Shown: positions 44,894-54,673, numbered from the stretch's first letter. The stretch is DNA of 64,000 nucleotides from an uncultured Chitinophaga sp. (GCF_946479755.1 NZ_CAMLHC010000016.1:62001-126000), one strand, 5' to 3'. Program-made: numbers and translations. The notes: a model not told the origin generated them from the letters alone.

Positions 44894-46004
44894 TAGTAAA
44901 CCAAACAATGAAAAAATTTTAAAGGTATTTTCCGGCATCCGTTGTCTCAGCAAAGATCAGTTGCCCCGTTATATGGAAGGGAGACTGACAGACGTTGAAA
45001 AACACCTCGTGGAACAGCACCTTACCGATTGCGACCTGTGCTTTGGCGCCTTACAGGCACTGGAACAGGAAGCCGGGAATGAGCAGTACCAGGACCTGAC
45101 CGGAAAGCTCCAGCGTTATATACAAGACAGTATACAACCGGTATCCCATGTCCATAAGGTAGCGCAGTATACCAAAAAGGAAAAGACCAAGGAAAGCCTG
45201 CTGGTCTATTTCTGGCTGGTGGCCTTCCTCGTGATCGGGGTAGCCAGCGTATACGTATTACGCGGCCATCTCCGCAACCAGCCGCCACCGCCGCCCCGTA
45301 TGCTGGCCTCCGCCCATCCGCCGGCCACCGATTCTGCCGCCGCCCCCTCCGGGGAAGTGGCCAATCAGCCTATTGTGACCACAGAACAACCGGCGCCGGC
45401 CCCCGGCCATCAGACGGCTGCCACACCGGCTTCCGTTAAGCCTGCAGCCACCACAACGGCCAATACCCTGGCGCCGGCGAAACCAACACCAGTACCGGTA
45501 CCAACCGCCACAGCAGATTCCATCGCCAAAGCCAAAGCCGCCGCGCTGAAAGCGCAGCAGAAAAAGCAGGCAGCCGACAGCATCCGCAAAGCGCAGACGC
45601 TGCAGAAACAACAGGACTCACTGAAAAAAGAGAAAGAAAAGGAAAAAGACAACGACGACAAAAAACAGGAACCGGCGCCAGCACCTAAACAGGAGCCGAA
45701 AGAGCCAGCTCCACAGCCTAAAAAGGAAAGCCCGCAGCCCAGTGAGCCCGTCAACAGCGACGAATACCTCTATAAAGCTGCCATGGTGTATCAGCAGCAA
45801 GGCAACCTCAGCGAAGCCATTGACAGGTACAAAAGAATTGCCTCCAACAGTTCCGGCAAATACGCGGAAATGGCCACCTACCAGCTGGCGATCTGCTACC
45901 GCAGCAAAGGCCAGATGGCCAGGGCCCGCCGCATGTTCCGCGAAGTCATCCGGATGGACGGCTCCCTTAAAAACAATGCGCAACAGGCGCTGGACAGCAT
46001 GTAA
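44886..46004 (+). CDS. Zinc-finger anti-sigma-like membrane protein with Pro/Lys-rich linker and TPR
   Basis: This 372-residue protein is made of four parts. An N-terminal anti-sigma zinc motif (His45, Cys49, Cys52 in HLTDCDLC) is followed by one membrane helix (about 105-126), a long periplasmic stretch of Pro, Ala, Lys and Glu (about 131-290, including repeated KEKEKEK and PAPKQEPKEPAPQPKK), and C-terminal TPR units (about 296-372, YKAAMVYQQQGNLSEAIDRYKR). The linker resembles that of TonB in composition. Overlap with the sigma-like gene implies translational coupling and partnership. Confidence 0.85.
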   Translation: MFSSKPNNEKILKVFSGIRCLSKDQLPRYMEGRLTDVEKHLVEQHLTDCDLCFGALQALEQEAGNEQYQDLTGKLQRYIQDSIQPVSHVHKVAQYTKKEKTKESLLVYFWLVAFLVIGVASVYVLRGHLRNQPPPPPRMLASAHPPATDSAAAPSGEVANQPIVTTEQPAPAPGHQTAATPASVKPAATTTANTLAPAKPTPVPVPTATADSIAKAKAAALKAQQKKQAADSIRKAQTLQKQQDSLKKEKEKEKDNDDKKQEPAPAPKQEPKEPAPQPKKESPQPSEPVNSDEYLYKAAMVYQQQGNLSEAIDRYKRIASNSSGKYAEMATYQLAICYRSKGQMARARRMFREVIRMDGSLKNNAQQALDSM

Positions 46005-46077
46005 TCCCTAACGGATACTGGATTTTTAAAGTTATTTAGAAACAACATCTTCTGATAAATTACATATTTGTAATTCG

Positions 46078-46085
46078 TAAGTTTG
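46078..46085 (+). promoter_or_regulatory. Possible -7 box of the ECF sigma gene
   Basis: TAAGTTTG fits TAnnTTTG and lies 48 bases before the GTG start at 46134. A TTG-like -33 element is only approximate (TCTG at 46051-46054, spacing 23), so support is modest. Confidence 0.35.
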
Positions 46086-46133
46086 TGGAATTTATTGTTG
46101 TCTGCATCTTACAGACAGCATTCTTTTTAGCCT

Positions 46134-46715
46134 GTGAATAATCCAGCGATACAACAACTGACAGACCAGGAGTTACTGCAACGGTTCAAAACTGATCAGA
46201 ACAGTGAATGGATAGGTGTGCTTTTTGACCGCTATGCCCTGTTATTACTGGGTATGTGCATGAAATACCTGAAAAACGAAGAAGATGCGCGCGATGCCGT
46301 GCAACAGATCTTTCTCAAGGTGTTGTCTGACGTCAACAAACATGAGATACAGTTTTTTCGTGCCTGGATATACCAGGTAGCCAAAAACTATTGCCTGATG
46401 CAGTTGCGGCAGCATCATCTGAAATACCGGGAAGAGATTACCGATAAACATGCCGGGGAACTGGCCGCAGATCCGGAAGACCAACGGTCGCACCAGGAAA
46501 AGGACGTATTGCTCAACAGTATGGAGCAGGCCCTGAACTTCCTGAACCCGGAACAGAAAGTTTGTGTAGAGCTCTTCTACCTGCAAAAGAAATCCTACCA
46601 GGAAATAGCGGACCAGACCGGCTTCAGCCTGTTGCAGGTGAAAAGCTATATCCAGAACGGCAAACGTAATCTTAAATTAATACTGGAAAAACAACAACGC
46701 GCAAACAAGCGTTAA
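46134..46715 (+). CDS. RNA polymerase sigma factor, ECF type
   Basis: This 193-residue protein begins at a GTG. Region 2 (ARDAVQQIFLKVLSDVNKHE, then FRAWIYQVAKNYCLMQLRQ) and region 4 (KSYQEIADQTGFSLLQVKSYIQNGKRNL) are both clear. The next gene, 17 bases away, encodes a zinc anti-sigma factor, its likely inhibitor. It is paralogous to the diverged protein at 44324. Confidence 0.92.
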   Translation: MNNPAIQQLTDQELLQRFKTDQNSEWIGVLFDRYALLLLGMCMKYLKNEEDARDAVQQIFLKVLSDVNKHEIQFFRAWIYQVAKNYCLMQLRQHHLKYREEITDKHAGELAADPEDQRSHQEKDVLLNSMEQALNFLNPEQKVCVELFYLQKKSYQEIADQTGFSLLQVKSYIQNGKRNLKLILEKQQRANKR

Positions 46716-46732
46716 TTTGCATCAATAGCGAT

Positions 46733-47086
46733 ATGAACGAGCATTTCAATGATATATTTGTCACTACCGGCTGTCCTACACAGCAGCAGCTACTGGACTA
46801 TGTGCAGGGCAAGCTGTCTGCTGAAGAACGGCACGAGGTGGAAATGCACCTGACGGATTGTGAATTTTGCAGTGAAGCCCTGGAAGGCCTGTCCGATATC
46901 AAGGACAAGGAAAAGATCCCCGGCTGGCTCAGCGAAATGAGATGGGAGGTCCTGAAAAAATTACGGAAGAAATACCGCACCCGCCGGAAAACAGAAAATT
47001 ATATATCCCTCACCGTTATCATCCTCTGTATCATTTTCCTGGTACTGGCGCTGTTCTGGGCGTATCATTTCGCCGTAAAACATTAA
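46733..47086 (+). CDS. Zinc-finger anti-sigma factor, membrane-bound
   Basis: This 117-residue protein has the HxxxCxxC zinc motif (His39, Cys43, Cys46 in HLTDCEFC) and one C-terminal membrane helix (about 90-112) with almost nothing beyond it. It should hold the sigma factor encoded just upstream at the inner membrane. The lack of a periplasmic domain means signals must reach it through other proteins. Its stop overlaps the convergent deaminase gene by 4 bases. Confidence 0.88.
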   Translation: MNEHFNDIFVTTGCPTQQQLLDYVQGKLSAEERHEVEMHLTDCEFCSEALEGLSDIKDKEKIPGWLSEMRWEVLKKLRKKYRTRRKTENYISLTVIILCIIFLVLALFWAYHFAVKH

Positions 47087-47583
47087 TACAGCGTTTTATT
47101 ATTCATCGCTTTCCATTCCTGAAATACTTTCAGCGCATCAAGGTCCCGCAGTTCAATCAGCGGGATTTTTTTTTCGTCATGGGGCACTGTGATCTCGCGG
47201 TAAATGAAGGAGTCGTCGAAGTTAATGGCGGCGGCGTCTTCCTTGGTATTGGCGTAATACACTTTTGAAGGCCGCGCCCAGTAGATGGCGCCCAGACACA
47301 TGGGGCATGGCTCGCAGGAGGTGTAGATTTCGCAGTCTGTAAGCTGAAAGGTGCCCAGTCTTTTACAGGCATCGCGGATGGCCATCACTTCTGCGTGGGC
47401 AGTAGGATCGTTTTCGCACAACACCTGGTTCCACCCCTCTCCTACGATCTCCTCTCCTCTTACCACGATAGACCCAAACGGGCCGCCGTCGCCCTGCTCC
47501 ATTCCCCTGCGGGACAGCGACACTGCGTATTGCATGAATTTCCGTTCTCTTTCCCCTATCATAGGATAACAATATTGGTTCAT
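47083..47583 (-). CDS. guaD: Guanine deaminase (cytidine-deaminase fold)
   Basis: This 166-residue zinc enzyme resembles the small guanine deaminase of Bacillus over its full length. His63 and Glu65 lie in PTAHAEVMAIR. Cys93 and Cys96 lie in TSCEPCPMCLGAIYWARP. The DDSFIYREI block is also typical of GuaD rather than the tRNA deaminase TadA. It converts guanine to xanthine and ammonia. It lies after the clpB terminator and probably has its own promoter. Confidence 0.88.
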   Translation of the reverse strand: MNQYCYPMIGERERKFMQYAVSLSRRGMEQGDGGPFGSIVVRGEEIVGEGWNQVLCENDPTAHAEVMAIRDACKRLGTFQLTDCEIYTSCEPCPMCLGAIYWARPSKVYYANTKEDAAAINFDDSFIYREITVPHDEKKIPLIELRDLDALKVFQEWKAMNNKTLY

Positions 47584-47611
47584 TCAAATTTACCGAAAAG
47601 AAGGCATAAAA

Positions 47612-47637
47612 AAACCCCGCGAAGAATCGCGGGGTTT
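47612..47637 (-). terminator. Intrinsic terminator of clpB
   Basis: An 11-bp stem AAACCCCGCGA with its complement (47627-47637) is followed on the minus strand by a run of T. It lies 40 bases after the clpB stop. Confidence 0.92.
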
Positions 47638-47676
47638 ATCGTTAACTATGTATCGTCGTATTTAGAATTGCTCGTA

Positions 47677-50277
47677 TTATTTGTTTCTGATCACTACCAC
47701 GCCATCGAACACATCGATCAGCACGGGCCTGGATTTGTCAATGTCTCCTGCCAGTATTTTTTTGCTGAGCAGGTTGATGATTTCCTTCTGTATTAATCTT
47801 TTCAGTGGTCTTGCACCAAACTGCGGATCGTAACCCTGTACAGAAAGATATTCCAGCGCATAGTCAGAAAATTCCAATATCATGCCATTTTTTGCCACCA
47901 TGTCTTTCAGTTGTTGTAACTGAATGTTAATTATTCCTTTAATTTCATCGCGCAGCAGTGGCTGGAACATAATCACTTCATCCACCCTGTTGAGGAATTC
48001 CGGCCGTATGGTGGTCCTCAGCAGCGTCATGACTTCTTCTTTCGTTTTATCTACTACTTCCTCTCTGTTGGAATCGTTAATGTTTTCAAAATTCTCCTGG
48101 ATAATATGGCTGCCCATATTGCTGGTCATGATGATGATGGTGTTTTTGAAGTTCACCACGCGGCCTTTGTTGTCTGTCAGACGGCCGTCATCGAGCACCT
48201 GTAACAAAATGTTAAAAGTATCCGGGTGTGCTTTTTCGATTTCATCGAGCAGTACTACGGAGTAGGGTTTACGGCGTACGGCTTCTGTCAGCTGACCGCC
48301 TTCATCGTATCCCACATATCCCGGAGGCGCGCCCACGAGGCGGCTAACGGAATGTTTCTCCTGGTATTCGCTCATGTCGATGCGGGTCATCATCTGATCA
48401 TCATCGAACAGGTATTCCGCCAGTGCTTTGGCCAGCTCTGTTTTACCCACCCCGGTAGTACCCAGGAAGATAAAGGAGCCGATCGGGCGGCGCGGGTCCT
48501 GCAGACCGGCGCGGCTGCGGCGGATAGCGTCGGACACGGCGATGATCGCTTCTTCCTGTCCTACCACCCTGCGGTGCAGTTCTTCTTCGAGGTGCAGCAG
48601 TTTGTCTTTTTCGCTCTGCATCATTTTCGATACCGGGATGCCTGTGGCCTTTGCCACATTTTCCGCTATGTCTTCCGCATCTACTTCCTCTTTAAGAAGA
48701 CGTTTATTGTGCTCGGATATTTTACTCAGTTCATCGGTCAGGTCCTGTACCAGTTTTTCCTGTTCTTTGACTTTACCGTAGCGTATCTCTGCCACGCGGC
48801 CGAAGTCACCGTTACGTTCCGCCTGTTCAGCTTCCAGTTTCAGGTTTTCGATCGCTGATTTAGCCGCCTGGATTTTATCTACCACTTCTTTTTCCGCCTG
48901 CCATTTTGCTTTGAACGTATTCCGTTCTTCGCTGAGGCGGGCTATCTCTTCACTCAGTTCCCTGAGTTTATCTTCATCATTTTCTCTTTTGATCGCTTCT
49001 TTTTCAATCTCCAGCTGACGGATCCTTCTTTCCAGTTCATCCAGTTCTTCCGGCATGGAATTCATTTCCAGCCGCAGTTTAGCTGCGCTCTCGTCGATCA
49101 GGTCAATGGCCTTGTCGGGCAGGAAGCGATCGGTGATATAGCGGTGGGACAGTTCCACGGCAGCGATGATCGCTTCGTCTTTGATAAGCACATGGTGATG
49201 GCTTTCGTATCTTTCTTTCAGGCCGCGGAGGATGGAGATGGCGTCTTCTACGCTGGGCTCGTCCACCAGTACTTTCTGGAAGCGGCGTTCCAGCGCTTTA
49301 TCTTTCTCGAAATATTTCTGGTATTCATTGAGCGTGGTGGCGCCGATGGCACGGAGTTCACCGCGGGCCAGGGCCGGCTTGAGGATATTGGCGGCGTCCA
49401 TAGCGCCTTCCATGGCGCCTGCGCCGATCAGGGTATGGATCTCATCGATAAAGAGGATGATTTCGCCGTCGCTGTCCGTCACTTCTTTTACCACTGCTTT
49501 CAGTCTTTCTTCGAACTCACCGCGGTATTTGGCGCCGGCCATCAGCGCGCCCATGTCGAGGCCGTAAATGGTTTTTGATTTCAGGTTTTCCGGCACGTCG
49601 CCATTGAGTATGCGGTGTGCCAGTCCTTCTACGATAGCGGTCTTACCTACGCCGGGTTCCCCTACCAGTATCGGGTTGTTTTTAGACCTGCGGGAGAGGA
49701 TGTGCAGCGTTCTGCGGATTTCCTCATCGCGGCCGATCACCGGGTCCAGCTTGCCTTCGCGGGCCAGCTCGTTCAGGTTTTTGGCGTATTTCTGCAAGGT
49801 ATTGAATTGGGTGCCGCCGGATTGGGAATTCACGGTTTCACCCTTGCGTAATTCTTTGATGGCTGCCTTCAGGCCTTTCTCTGTGAGACCGGCATCTTTC
49901 AGCAGTTTGGAGGTATCGTCGCTACCGCCCAGGATGGCCAGCAGCAGATGCTCCACGCTTACAAACTCATCTTTGAATTCCTTGATGGTAGCGCCGGCAC
50001 GCAGTAATGCGTTGTTGGCGTCGCGGCTCAGTACCTGTCCGGCTTCACCGCCCACCATTTTGGGATATTTCTGCAGCTGCTCATTGAGTTTGGTGTTGAG
50101 CAGCGTAGTATTAACAGCGTTCTTTTTCAGCAGGTATTCCACCGGGCTGTCATTATCTTCCAACAAGGCTTTTAAGATGTGCCCTGTTTCGATGGCCTGG
50201 TTTTGATGATTGAATGCCAGTTGCTGAGCTTGTTGCAGTATTTCCTGCGATTTTATAGTGAAATTATTCAGATTCAT
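47677..50277 (-). CDS. clpB: ATP-dependent disaggregase ClpB
   Basis: This 866-residue Hsp100 chaperone solubilises protein aggregates together with DnaK. It has an N-terminal repeat domain (1-145), AAA-1 with Walker A GEPGVGKT (206-213), a long coiled-coil middle domain (about 410-530) and AAA-2 with Walker A GTTGVGKT (about 605). Length is standard. A heat-shock operator was not recognised in the 200-base upstream gap. Confidence 0.97.
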   Translation of the reverse strand: MNLNNFTIKSQEILQQAQQLAFNHQNQAIETGHILKALLEDNDSPVEYLLKKNAVNTTLLNTKLNEQLQKYPKMVGGEAGQVLSRDANNALLRAGATIKEFKDEFVSVEHLLLAILGGSDDTSKLLKDAGLTEKGLKAAIKELRKGETVNSQSGGTQFNTLQKYAKNLNELAREGKLDPVIGRDEEIRRTLHILSRRSKNNPILVGEPGVGKTAIVEGLAHRILNGDVPENLKSKTIYGLDMGALMAGAKYRGEFEERLKAVVKEVTDSDGEIILFIDEIHTLIGAGAMEGAMDAANILKPALARGELRAIGATTLNEYQKYFEKDKALERRFQKVLVDEPSVEDAISILRGLKERYESHHHVLIKDEAIIAAVELSHRYITDRFLPDKAIDLIDESAAKLRLEMNSMPEELDELERRIRQLEIEKEAIKRENDEDKLRELSEEIARLSEERNTFKAKWQAEKEVVDKIQAAKSAIENLKLEAEQAERNGDFGRVAEIRYGKVKEQEKLVQDLTDELSKISEHNKRLLKEEVDAEDIAENVAKATGIPVSKMMQSEKDKLLHLEEELHRRVVGQEEAIIAVSDAIRRSRAGLQDPRRPIGSFIFLGTTGVGKTELAKALAEYLFDDDQMMTRIDMSEYQEKHSVSRLVGAPPGYVGYDEGGQLTEAVRRKPYSVVLLDEIEKAHPDTFNILLQVLDDGRLTDNKGRVVNFKNTIIIMTSNMGSHIIQENFENINDSNREEVVDKTKEEVMTLLRTTIRPEFLNRVDEVIMFQPLLRDEIKGIINIQLQQLKDMVAKNGMILEFSDYALEYLSVQGYDPQFGARPLKRLIQKEIINLLSKKILAGDIDKSRPVLIDVFDGVVVIRNK

Positions 50278-50483
50278 ATATTGCTATTTTGCTCCTTTTT
50301 TAGTGATTTACAAACGTGCTTTTGTATTAACAAAGCCTGCACCAATGTTGTTTTCCGGAAATTATGTCATATTAAGTATAAGTTTCCTGCATTTTTAGCA
50401 GAAGATAAGGTTATTAACTGCTAAAATAGCATTAACGTCATCGAATCAACGCCGTATATTAGCGTTTCTCTAATATGTGAGCG

Positions 50484-52841
50484 ATGAAAATAATCCGCCT
50501 CTATGCCCTCCTGTTAACGGCCCTGACGGGCACGCTGGCCACCACGGCGCAGGAACGCCTGTCTAACGACACCGTTTATATACCGGTAGGCAACCAAAGC
50601 CGCCACAGCGCGAAGCTGTACGGCAACCTATACACGGCAGCCCGGTTGCAGGGCGTTCTCCGGGAGAACCGGGAACGATACCCCGGAAAAACGCTGGCCG
50701 TAGTATTGATGGACCCCGGCACCTGGTACCTGGACAGCACGCTGGTCATTACCCCGGAGCTGGCCAACGGCAACAGCGCGGTGGTGATCATGCCCGCTCA
50801 TGCGGGAGACAGCGTTACGCTGAGCGGCGGCCAACCCGTGAAAGTAAAATGGCGCCGCTGGAAAAACGGTATCTATAAAGCTAAACTGGCGCTGCCCTAT
50901 ACGTTTGATCAGTTATATATCAACGATCAGCAGCAGGTACGCGCCCGTTACCCCAACTACGACAGCAGCGCACAGCATTACAACGGCAGCGCCGCCGACG
51001 CCATCAGCCCCGAAAGGGTAAAGACGTGGCAGCATCCGCAGGGTGGTTACGTACATGCCCTGCACAAAGGAGAATGGGGCGGGTACCATTACCGCATCAC
51101 GGGCGTTAATGCCGATTACAGCCTGCAACTGGAAGGCGGTTACCAGAACAACCGGCAGATGGGCATGCATGCCTCCCGCCGTTTTGTGGAGAATATCTTC
51201 GAAGAGCTGGACACCACGCGGGAATGGTATTATGATCAACAGGCAAAAACACTGTACTACAAACCTGCGCCGGGCACGCGCCTGTCCAAAGCCAGTGTGG
51301 TCGTGTCCAGGCTGCCGCAGGTCATTGCCCTGAAAGGCAGCGCCGGCAACCCTGTCCGGAACGTGACCATCGCGGGCCTGCGCTTTGCGCATACCGCCCC
51401 TACGTTTATGGATACACGTGAACCGCTGCTGCGCAGCGACTGGACCATCTACCGCGGCGGCACCATTCTGCTGGACGGCACCGAACACTGCACCGTCAGG
51501 GATTGTGAATTTGACCACAACGGTGGCAACGCCGTATTTGTGAGCAACTATAACCGTCACGCTACCATCAGCGGATGCCATATCCACGATGCCGGCGGCA
51601 GCGGCATCTGCTTTGTCGGCAACCCGGACGCTGTCCGTTCCCCGTTGTTTGAATACAACGAATCACAGCCGCTGGCAGCGATCGACACGGTACGCGGACC
51701 GAAAACCGATCATTACCCGGATTCCTGCATCGCCTACAACAACCTGATTTACCGCACCGGCGCCATCGAAAAGCAAACCGCCGGCATTCAGCTGTCCATG
51801 GCCATGAACATCAGCGTATTGCACAATACCATCTACGACGTGCCACGTGCAGGCATTAACGTGAGTGAAGGCACTTTCGGCGGTCACGATATTGCCTATA
51901 ACGACGTATTCAACACCGTATTGGAAACCGGCGACCACGGCGCCTTTAATTCCTGGGGGCGGGACCGCTACTGGCATCCGGACCGCGGGACCATGAATGA
52001 CCTCGCAGAAGCGCATCCGGAACTGATCCTGCTGGACGCCATCTATACCACGCGGCTGCATCACAACCGCTTCCGCTGCGATCACGGCTGGGACATCGAC
52101 CTGGACGACGGTTCTTCCAATTACTACATCTACAACAACGTATGCCTTAACGGCGGCCTGAAACTGCGCGAAGGTTTTTACAGGACCGTGGAGAACAATA
52201 TTATCCTCAACAACTCCTTCCATCCGCATGTATGGTTTAAAAACAGCCATGATGTGTTCCGGCACAATATCGTGACCAGCCCATACAAACCCATCGGCAT
52301 CCGCTACTGGGGAGATGAGCTGGACTTCAATCTTTTCCCGGACAATACCGCCCTGCCCGCGGAAACAGACCGGCATTCCATGGCCGGCGATCCGGGGTTC
52401 GTGAACCCGATAGCAGGCGACTACCGTGTTAAAGCCGGGTCTCCCGCGCTGCGCATGGTGTTCAACAATTTCCCGATGGACAGCTTCGGCGTAGTATCGC
52501 CCGCACTGCGTTTGCTGGCGAAAAAGGCGCCGCTGCCGGTGTTACAGCAACAACGCCTGAGCGGCACGTCCGAAACCACCTGGCTGGGCGCCCGCATCAA
52601 AAACATTGAAACGCTGGGAGAACGCTCTGCGGCGGGCCTACCGGACAACAACGGCGTATATGTTGTCCGTGTACCGGATCATTTCCCTTACCAGCTACAG
52701 GCGGGAGATGTTATCTTAAAAGCTGGAAATACAGTGGTGCAAAATGTGGGAGATCTTCAAAAAGCGTATAGCCGTGACAGTGACAAACCTGCAACACTGA
52801 CCATATTCCGGAATCAGCGGCAAATCATTTTGGGGCTTTGA
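50484..52841 (+). CDS. Secreted parallel beta-helix protein with C-terminal PDZ domain
   Basis: This 785-residue protein has a signal peptide (1-22, LATTAQE). An N-terminal domain typical of Bacteroidota right-handed beta-helix proteins (PGTWYLDSTLVITP) leads to a long beta-helix (about 270-600) full of short turns such as NGGNAVFVSNYNRH and DAGGSGICFVGN. The last 90 residues (from about 695) read as a PDZ domain, ending LQAGDVILKAGNTVVQNVGD. Beta-helix proteins of this kind are often polysaccharide lyases or hydrolases, but no catalytic set can be assigned. The stop lies at the edge of a long inverted repeat. Confidence 0.85.
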   Translation: MKIIRLYALLLTALTGTLATTAQERLSNDTVYIPVGNQSRHSAKLYGNLYTAARLQGVLRENRERYPGKTLAVVLMDPGTWYLDSTLVITPELANGNSAVVIMPAHAGDSVTLSGGQPVKVKWRRWKNGIYKAKLALPYTFDQLYINDQQQVRARYPNYDSSAQHYNGSAADAISPERVKTWQHPQGGYVHALHKGEWGGYHYRITGVNADYSLQLEGGYQNNRQMGMHASRRFVENIFEELDTTREWYYDQQAKTLYYKPAPGTRLSKASVVVSRLPQVIALKGSAGNPVRNVTIAGLRFAHTAPTFMDTREPLLRSDWTIYRGGTILLDGTEHCTVRDCEFDHNGGNAVFVSNYNRHATISGCHIHDAGGSGICFVGNPDAVRSPLFEYNESQPLAAIDTVRGPKTDHYPDSCIAYNNLIYRTGAIEKQTAGIQLSMAMNISVLHNTIYDVPRAGINVSEGTFGGHDIAYNDVFNTVLETGDHGAFNSWGRDRYWHPDRGTMNDLAEAHPELILLDAIYTTRLHHNRFRCDHGWDIDLDDGSSNYYIYNNVCLNGGLKLREGFYRTVENNIILNNSFHPHVWFKNSHDVFRHNIVTSPYKPIGIRYWGDELDFNLFPDNTALPAETDRHSMAGDPGFVNPIAGDYRVKAGSPALRMVFNNFPMDSFGVVSPALRLLAKKAPLPVLQQQRLSGTSETTWLGARIKNIETLGERSAAGLPDNNGVYVVRVPDHFPYQLQAGDVILKAGNTVVQNVGDLQKAYSRDSDKPATLTIFRNQRQIILGL

Positions 52842-52867
52842 GATTTTTTGATTTACGGATTTTGGAA

Positions 52868-52943
52868 TTTTTGGAATAAAAAAAGCGAAGAACAAAGCGT
52901 ATTAATTTACTCACTTTGTTCTTCGCTTTTTTTATTCCAAAAA
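52868..52943. terminator. Perfect 30-base inverted repeat, two-way terminator
   Basis: The arms at 52868-52897 and 52914-52943 are perfectly complementary around a 16-base loop, with seven A or T residues inside each arm. They lie between two convergent genes. Copies of GATTTTTTGATT or its complement flank it on both sides (52842-52854, 52950-52961, 52965-52976). Confidence 0.88.
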
Positions 52944-52966
52944 TCTCAACATCAAAAAATCCTACA

Positions 52967-53821
52967 TCAAAAAATCCACATCCATTCTTTCACCAGCGCT
53001 TCGTGTTCGCTGATCCATTGTTTGATGGCTACTTCTTCTTTACCGTCAGCATCCGCCATGACATTCATGAGGGAGCTCAATTCTTCGCTGTTGAGTTTGA
53101 ATTTGCGGAAGAAGTTCACGGCCACCGTGTCTTTCACGGTGAACTCGTTGTTAGCGATCGTCATGATTTTTTCCATTTCACCGAACACCATTTTAGGATC
53201 TTCCAGGAAACGGAGTTTATAGCGGGCAAACATGTGGTGGGGCGCCCATCCGGTCACCACCACCGGCATCTTTTCATCCATATTTTTCTTCAGCGTGGCC
53301 ATCATCGCGGCTTCGGAGGAGGACTGTAATTCGTAGTCCAGCCCGTACCCGCGGATAGCGTCTTCTGCTTTGGCCATGATACCGGCACCGGCATCGATGC
53401 CTACGACTTTGCCATCGAACACTGTCTTGTATTTAGCGAGATCGTCGATGGTGCGGGCGTCTACATAGTCGGGCACCACCAGGCCGATGCGGGCACTGTC
53501 GAAGCTGGTATTGAGCACGGTGACTTTGTCACCGAAAGTTTCCATATAGGTTTTATGCGTTACAGGCATCCAGGTGTCCATGAACACGTCTGCATCGCCG
53601 CCGGCTACGGCTGCGAAGATGGGCGCCACGTCTGCATTTTTAAGCGTCACGGTATAACCTTGTTGTTCCAGGAGCACTTTGGCCAGGTTAGTCATGGCTA
53701 CTCCTTCCGCCCAGTTGACATATCCGATGGTAATTTTCTTACCGCTTTTTTTATCGCCCTGCTGACAGGCAGCGAAGGTCAGCGTTACCGCTGCCAGGGC
53801 AAGGAGGAAAATCTTTTTCAT
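52967..53821 (-). CDS. opuAC: Glycine betaine ABC transporter, substrate-binding lipoprotein
   Basis: This 284-residue OpuAC/ProX-type binding protein has a lipoprotein signal with Cys19 (LTFAAC). The pocket features IGYVNWAEGVAMTNL and DVFMDTWMPVTHKTYM supply aromatic residues usual for quaternary-amine binding. It is the last gene of the ABC operon, 7 bases after the permease. Its stop codon lies inside one copy of the A/T repeat word of the neighbouring inverted repeat, so the C-terminus (WMWIF) is partly encoded by that repeat. Confidence 0.92.
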   Translation of the reverse strand: MKKIFLLALAAVTLTFAACQQGDKKSGKKITIGYVNWAEGVAMTNLAKVLLEQQGYTVTLKNADVAPIFAAVAGGDADVFMDTWMPVTHKTYMETFGDKVTVLNTSFDSARIGLVVPDYVDARTIDDLAKYKTVFDGKVVGIDAGAGIMAKAEDAIRGYGLDYELQSSSEAAMMATLKKNMDEKMPVVVTGWAPHHMFARYKLRFLEDPKMVFGEMEKIMTIANNEFTVKDTVAVNFFRKFKLNSEELSSLMNVMADADGKEEVAIKQWISEHEALVKEWMWIF

Positions 53822-53828
53822 ACGTATG

Positions 53829-54662
53829 TTATTTAGCGTTTTTCTTTTGTTTCTTTTTACCGAATGATTGTGTAATACGGTCCAGGATAATGGCCAGTAT
53901 CACCACGGCGATGCCGCCTTCGAAGCCCAGTCCGATTTTTAGCTGGGTGATCCCTTTCAGTACTATTTCCCCGAGGCCGCCGGCTGCGATCATCGCAGAT
54001 ACCACCACCATCGACAGTGACATCATGATGGTCTGGTTAACGCCTGCCAGGATGGTAGGCAGGGCCAGTGGCAGTTCCACTTTAAAGAGCAGCTGCCGGG
54101 GCGTGGCGCCAAAAGAGCGGGTGGCTTCCACGATGTCTTCCGGCACCTGGCTGATACCCAGGGTGGTCAGTCGCACGGCAGGCGGCATCGCAAAGATAAT
54201 GGTCGCGAACACGCCGGGCACTTTCCCCAGTCCGAAGAAGAGTACAGCGGGAATGAGGTATACGAAAGCCGGCATGGTCTGCATGAAGTCCAGCAGCGGG
54301 CGCATAATGCTGCCGGCCGTTTTGCTTCGTGCCGCCCATATGCCCAGCGGGATACCGATGATCAGGGCTATAAAAGCGGACACCAGTATCAGGGAGAGCG
54401 TTTCCATGGTAGGCGCCCAGTAGCCCATCATATAGATAAGCGTCAGCCCCAGTGCCGTCACTACTCCTATGCCCCATCCGGCCCTTCTCCAGGCAAGAAT
54501 GGCCAGCAGTGCGATCACCACGTAGAACGGCAGGAAGGTGAACAATCCCACCACTCCGTCTACCATGGTTTCCACACCCGCTTTCACCATCTTAAAGAAG
54601 GGGCTGAAGTTGTGCGTGAGCCAATTGATAAATTGTTCTATATATTTTCCGATTCTAATCAT
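53829..54662 (-). CDS. opuAB: Glycine betaine ABC transporter, permease
   Basis: This 277-residue inner-membrane permease has about six helices and the ABC-interaction loop EATRSFGATPRQLLFKVELP. It is of the OpuAB/ProW type, with an N-terminal amphipathic segment (IEQFINWLTHNFSPFF). It lies 11 bases after the ATPase gene. The C-terminus is strongly basic (FGKKKQKKNAK). Confidence 0.95.
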   Translation of the reverse strand: MIRIGKYIEQFINWLTHNFSPFFKMVKAGVETMVDGVVGLFTFLPFYVVIALLAILAWRRAGWGIGVVTALGLTLIYMMGYWAPTMETLSLILVSAFIALIIGIPLGIWAARSKTAGSIMRPLLDFMQTMPAFVYLIPAVLFFGLGKVPGVFATIIFAMPPAVRLTTLGISQVPEDIVEATRSFGATPRQLLFKVELPLALPTILAGVNQTIMMSLSMVVVSAMIAAGGLGEIVLKGITQLKIGLGFEGGIAVVILAIILDRITQSFGKKKQKKNAK

Positions 54663-54673
54663 ACAAAGTTCGT

